From Sphagnum magellanicum (taxonomy: Eukaryota; Streptophyta; Sphagnopsida; Sphagnales; Sphagnaceae), in the NCBI GenBank assembly GCA_021904315.1, contig CM038914.1, forward strand, positions 21,005,065-21,069,064: a stretch of DNA of 64,000 nucleotides. Reading direction: 5' to 3'. A model generated the notes under the pieces. It was not told the origin of the DNA and made no database searches. It saw only the letters and a list, made by a program, of their open reading frames with translations. The position numbers and the translations under genes are program-made. Below, piece after piece: positions 61,309-64,000 of this stretch (position 1 is its first letter; each line of letters starts with the position of its first letter).

Positions 61309-64000
61309 TATGTAACCCCTCCGTTCTTAAAGAGCTGAGTCCCTCAGCTTCACTCAGTCTGGTGGAACGTGATAGATTTGGAGATCGCGACGAGACCTTT
61401 CCCACTGGTGTCCATCAGCATCCTGGATGATGCACATTTGATAGGCTTCTTCAAAGTCAAGGTTTCCTTTCCCATCAGTATGCCCAATGAACTGATATGG
61501 ACCTTCCCAGCTTGCAACCAACGCTCTTCTCTTTCTTGGTTTTTTCATTTTCACCATCGTCACTCCTGCAACCAGACCCTCAAACAGATGCTTACCTTTC
61601 CTACTGGCATAAGTCCTCCTTTGTTGCTTCTGTGCCTGCTCCACATTGAGCAAAACGTTTTCGTGGATGCTTGCAATGAGCTCCATTTTTTGCAGAAATT
61701 ATGCTGTAGCAACCTCCACATCTGCACCAACATCCATCTCAACCGTCAACGCGTGCAGGTAATTGTTTGCCTTGAGACGTGGTGTGCGACCAGTCAAAAT
61801 CATGAAGGGTGAAAACTTTGTACTAGCATGTATCCCACATCGGTACCCAAACAAAATCTTGGCTAGATATTCATCCCAACAATCCACATTGCCTGATGTT
61901 GTAGCAAGAACAGTGATGCCATGTTTGATGGTCTTGATCATGCGCTCCGCCATTCCATTGCATTGAGGCCATTGAGGTGCAGTGCGCTAATGCTATATTC
62001 CGTAGTTCTTGCACATTATCTCGAATTCTACCGCCCATTCCCCACCATTGTCAGTGAGTACGAATTTGGGTACTCCATACCTGCAGATAATGTCGTCTTC
62101 CAAGAATCTGGATGTAGTCTTAGCACTATGATCGACAACTACCTTTGCCTCGCACCACTTGGAATAGTGGTCGATGGCCACCAAAATGTATTTGTTTCCT
62201 GTTTTAGTTTCAGGCAATGGTCCTGCAGTGTCCAATGCAACTCTGTGGAATAGGTCACAGATGGGAATGCTCTTCAATTGCTCATCCCCAGAGCAGATGC
62301 TACCCTCGCTCCTGACCAGCTGGCATTGTTGGCAGCTTCTGACCACCGTCTTAACATCTTCAGTTCGATGATGCCAGAAGTACCTTCGACGGATCTCAAC
62401 CAACGTCCTCTGTTCCCCGACATGCCCCAGATCTTCATGCATTTGACTCACCATAGATAGCCTCTCCTCAGGCTTGGGCACAAGTAACCCCTTGAAATAG
62501 AGCCTCTGTTCCTTCCAACAGTAATTGCTCACCCTCTTTCTGACCCTTTTGCCTTCCTCAATGTCAATTGCATCGGACAGCACACCTTCCTTTAGTAATC
62601 CCAAACAAACTGCATCCTTCCAGATGTCAATGTGCCTCCCATCCATTCCCTGGTCTTCTTCATCATCAGATTCGGTAGGACTCAGCTCATGGTCCCCAAA
62701 TTTAGTTAGTTCCTGAGCCTCCAAAATCAGATCCAGTCGCTGTCGCTTGTCAAAGTACTGGGGTCTCCTTCTCTTCATTACCAGTCTCTCACCATCGTCA
62801 TGCACAAGCTTATCCCCATTTGCAGCTTCTGCTTCACCTGAAACAACCTCCTCGGGCTGCTCTTCTCCTGACACAACGTCAACTACATACAACTGATGGT
62901 TACCGTCATACCTACAGTGGTTGATTCCGAAACAACAGGTATGGTGTTGTACCAACTCCCTATCCTTTCTCCGGACACCAAGCCATTCTGTTTCCTTGCC
63001 TGTTCGAATACAGAGAAACTCCTCATCTCCTCTAGATGCTTCAGCTTGAGCACTTGCAATGTCTTGTATCTCCTCACTGAAGTCATCATCATCTACAACT
63101 GGTCCAATTGGGTTCCTACTCAAAGCATCGACATTTGTATGCCTTTGCCCTGGTCAGTGTATTATCTTGAAGCTAAAATCCTGCAACATGTCTACCCACC
63201 TTCCTCTCCTGCCATGCACATCTGACACCGTTGCCAACCATTCAAGCGGCTTGTGGTCTGTGCGTAGAACAAAATGATTCTTGTGCAAGTATTGCCTGAA
63301 ATGCATGACGCCCCATATTAGCGCGTAGCATTCCCCTTCCATGGGATGGAACTTCCTTTGTGCCTTTGTCAGGCTCTTGCTGGCATACGCTATCACCTTC
63401 TTAAGCTTCCCTTCCTTCTGTGATAATATAGCTCCAACACCCTTGGGTGACCAATCTATGTCCAGCCAGAATGTCCTTTTGAAGTCTGGTCTTGTGAGCA
63501 CAAGCACGTCCATTAGCGCTACCTTTAACGCCTGGTATGCCTGTTGACAACCCACATCCCACACAAATGCAACGTCTTTCCTTGTCAACTCAAACAGAGG
63601 ACCTACCAATCTCGAATAGCTTCGAATATACTTTCGGTAGTAACCTGTCAGACTTAAGAATGATTTGACACTTGTGACTGACTTCGGCGTTGGGAAATGT
63701 AGAACTGCTTCGATTTTTCCAGGATCTAGCCTGGTGCCTTCCTTACTCACCACATGGCCCAAAAATGTGATGGACTTAGCGGCAAAGCAACATTTGTTTA
63801 AGTTCAGTTTAAGATTCACTTCCCTGAATTTGGAAAAAACTGCATTCAGATGTTGGAGATGCTCCCCCCAACTTTCGCTGTGCACATTGAGGTCATCAAC
63901 GAATACCTTCAGGAGTTTGCTACCCAAGTCCTTAAAGACCTCCGACATAGTTCATGTGAATGTACTCGTTGCATTCTTCAGTCCGAATGGCATAACCGTC
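60498..64000 (-). mobile_element. Ty3-type (Metaviridae) LTR retrotransposon, 3' part, broken copy
   Basis: The element lies on the minus strand and runs off the right edge, so gag, protease, the start of reverse transcriptase and the 5' LTR are not seen. Pol parts in order: reverse transcriptase with a Phe-Val-Asp-Asp active site (63.5-64.0 kb), RNase H (about 63.15-63.5 kb), then integrase. The integrase has an HHCC zinc-binding region and DDE core (about 61.7-62.5 kb) and a C-terminal part (about 61.35-61.7 kb). RNase H before integrase marks the Ty3 order. A probable 3' LTR of about 0.8 kb spans 60498 to about 61308, with TG/CA ends and a purine-rich tract just inside it. The coding region is not continuous, so the copy appears broken, by a handful of changes. 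Domain order and long readable stretches suggest moderate age. Confidence 0.88.

Noticed and set aside
60750-61338. Plus-strand open frames of 101-127 codons
   Set aside because: They lie in the probable LTR and have Ser/Pro-rich low-complexity content without a family motif.

Overview
The window looks like nuclear DNA of a land plant. It has spliced genes with short GT-AG introns. Several products are plant-specific or plastid-directed: a TGA-class bZIP factor, the chloroplast NDH assembly factor CRR6, a BOLA4-like protein, a TRF-like Myb protein and a cell-number-regulator PLAC8 protein. Plant telo-box motifs lie near several promoters, and intergenic DNA is AT-rich. Introns are mostly 0.1-1 kb and there is about one gene per 6 kb, which argues against a very large, long-intron genome. 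I cannot name the lineage from the sequence.

Layout: 1-1066, 3' exons of a TGA bZIP gene (+). 1.1-16.4 kb, a gene-poor, AT-rich stretch with a 66-bp minisatellite, two short Helitron-like elements (3678-4605 and 7747-8276), several local tandem duplications and an extremely AT-rich block. 16.4-24 kb, a gene cluster: intronless molybdopterin synthase large subunit (+), BOLA4-like (-), NPL4 (-). 24-29.4 kb, AT-rich with no recognised gene. 29.5-53 kb, the gene-dense core: F-box protein (+), SF3B5 (-), CRR6 (+), plastid-type glycinamide ribonucleotide formyltransferase (-), PLAC8/CNR protein (+) and a TRF-like Myb protein (-). In this core neighbours alternate strand, giving head-to-head pairs SF3B5/CRR6 and GART/CNR. 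53.9-54.5 kb, a 46-52-bp minisatellite. 54.5-60.5 kb, AT-rich and gene-poor. 60.5-64 kb, the 3' part of a Ty3-type LTR retrotransposon (-) that runs off the right edge.

The genes are mainly housekeeping: cofactor synthesis, Fe-S/redox biology, CDC48-dependent protein extraction, splicing, purine synthesis and NDH assembly. They do not form an evident shared pathway. I rebuilt exon structures by reading splice sites and checking codon phase across every junction; all close in frame. One acceptor, in the TRF-like gene, is a choice between two sites. I found no clearly new biological system. The best second-look items are the two tRNA-headed, SINE-like pieces in consecutive CRR6 introns, the tandem acceptor of CRR6 intron 2, the partial exon duplication inside the GART gene, the Helitron-like pair sharing a 5' end, and the recurrence of telo-boxes at promoters in a window that also encodes a telobox-type Myb protein.
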